A stretch of 64,000 nucleotides of DNA from Bradyrhizobium sp. B124 (lineage in GTDB: Bacteria > Pseudomonadota > Alphaproteobacteria > Rhizobiales > Xanthobacteraceae), in assembly GCF_038967635.1 (NCBI RefSeq), contig NZ_CP152413.1, forward strand, positions 7,816,001-7,880,000, given 5' to 3'. The notes below the pieces were generated by a model. That model did no database searches and was not told the origin of the DNA. It worked only from the letters and a program-made list of their open reading frames with translations. Below, piece by piece: positions 63,400-64,000 of the stretch; the stretch's first letter is position 1, and each line of letters starts with the position of its first letter. The position numbers and the translations under genes are program-made.

Positions 63400-63890
63400 C
63401 TTTGGGACAGGAAGACTGTGGATGGTTGTAACTCCTTTCTTCCTGATCGTCGCGATCCCTTGATCGCTCGCGGCAAGGCGCAAAGGCATAGTCCGAAGCG
63501 GGGTGCCAAGAGTGGCGCGATGAATCAGGCTGCGGCGCGTGTCCACGGTAGAGTAGAAGCGTAGCCGTTGGTCGCCGGAGTGATCTAGCCGCGTTATTGG
63601 CAGTGGCCAGATGAAACTTGCCGGTGCCCCACCCGCCGAGCAGCACGACATTCTGCGCAGTCTCGATGAAGGCGCGCCGGCCAGCCGCCTCAACAGCTCG
63701 CGCTCAGCGACGAATCCTCGAACTCGAAGCCGGCCAGATCGCGATAGCGCGGCGTGGTCCGTGGCGTCGACGCGTAGCATCGGGTCCATCAGCCAGCGGC
63801 CGCCTTGCTCGCTGAGCTCCGCTCACGTGACCACCATGCCGTGCAATCACAGCGCCTTCAGCTGCGTGATGACGCCTCCGAAAAATGCTC
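63400..63890 (-). pseudogene. IS21-family IstB ATPase remnant
   Basis: The minus strand contains LHGMVVT then AELSEQGGRWLMDPMLRVDA (~63850-63760), VAERELLRRLAGAP (~63690) and a Walker A-like NVVLLGGWGTGKFHLATA (~63645-63590), with Lys kept but Thr changed to Phe. These are consecutive IstB motifs, but stops and frameshifts separate them. IstA is not seen; it would lie beyond the window end. Confidence 0.75.
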
Positions 63891-64000
63891 GGTCTCCTCA
63901 AATCGTCGCAGCCGATCGTAACGCACGGGGTCGCAACCCGGCGCCGTCAGCAATGCCAGGCGCGTGTCGGCTGCCGCCGGGACGGCTGCGCGTTCAGCCG
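63891..64000. other. Window end, unresolved
   Basis: The last 110 bases contain a minus-strand frame (LLTAPGCDPVRYDRLRRFEE) that may be other IS21- or plasmid-related sequence, cut by the window edge. Not identified. Confidence 0.3.

Overview
The window looks like an accessory, heavily rearranged region of an alphaproteobacterial genome. A rhizobial symbiosis island or plasmid (Bradyrhizobium/Mesorhizobium-like) is the best guess. This rests on the density and families of insertion sequences (IS66 with a UPF0149 passenger, IS701, IS481, IS5 with a passenger ORF, IS110, IS630, IS21), on many gene remnants, and on amino-acid and compatible-solute catabolic genes typical of rhizobia. No nod, nif, fix, T3SS, rRNA, tRNA, CRISPR or replication gene was recognised, so the organism is an inference.

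Layout. 1.1-3.3 kb: a LysR regulator and an M24 creatinase/ectoine-hydrolase-like enzyme. 3.6-4.6 kb: IS481 copy 1. 5.2-7.8 kb: a decayed cobalamin-binding mutase small subunit coupled to aspartate-semialdehyde dehydrogenase and aspartate kinase. 7.8-11 kb: IS110/IS66 debris. 12.2-13.5 kb: an EctB-type diaminobutyrate aminotransferase. 13.5-17.6 kb: a complete IS66 with 8-bp target duplication inside an older IS66. 17.6-20.6 kb: a decayed and an intact class I aminotransferase. 21.3-23.7 kb: a double-domain CaiB/BaiF CoA-transferase. 24.6-28.0 kb: an MFS pseudogene hit by IS481 copy 2 and cut by an IS701 fragment. 28.3-32.2 kb: a complete polyamine-type ABC transporter operon. 33.3-36.6 kb: a carnitine catabolism operon. 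37.0-40.0 kb: a broken Lrp regulator, an M14 peptidase-like gene and a broken CoA-transferase. 40.7-45.7 kb: class III aminotransferase, Lrp regulator, methylaspartate ammonia-lyase and an aldehyde dehydrogenase. 46.0-48.8 kb: a second LysR-M24 pair followed by an M20 deacylase remnant. 48.8-54.1 kb: four IS elements (IS701, IS5, IS701, IS481) joined end to end through shared CTAG tetranucleotides. 55.5-59.9 kb: a second complete ABC transporter operon. 60-64 kb: IS630/IS110 remnants, a duplicated permease 5' end, a CmcJ-like oxygenase and an IstB remnant.

How the genes may fit together. Aspartate kinase, Asd and EctB would convert aspartate to L-2,4-diaminobutyrate, but ectA and ectC are absent, so ectoine is not the evident product. 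The M24 enzymes, M20 remnant, Lrp, aldehyde dehydrogenase and class III aminotransferase resemble the parts list of ectoine/diaminobutyrate degradation (DoeA, DoeB2, DoeX, DoeC, DoeD), but they are scattered. Methylaspartate ammonia-lyase, the mutase remnant and CaiB/BaiF proteins hint at a methylaspartate/mesaconate branch. The carnitine operon should convert carnitine to glycine betaine. The two ABC transporters probably import small cationic or zwitterionic nitrogen compounds. The theme is scavenging of nitrogenous solutes in a region eroding under IS activity.
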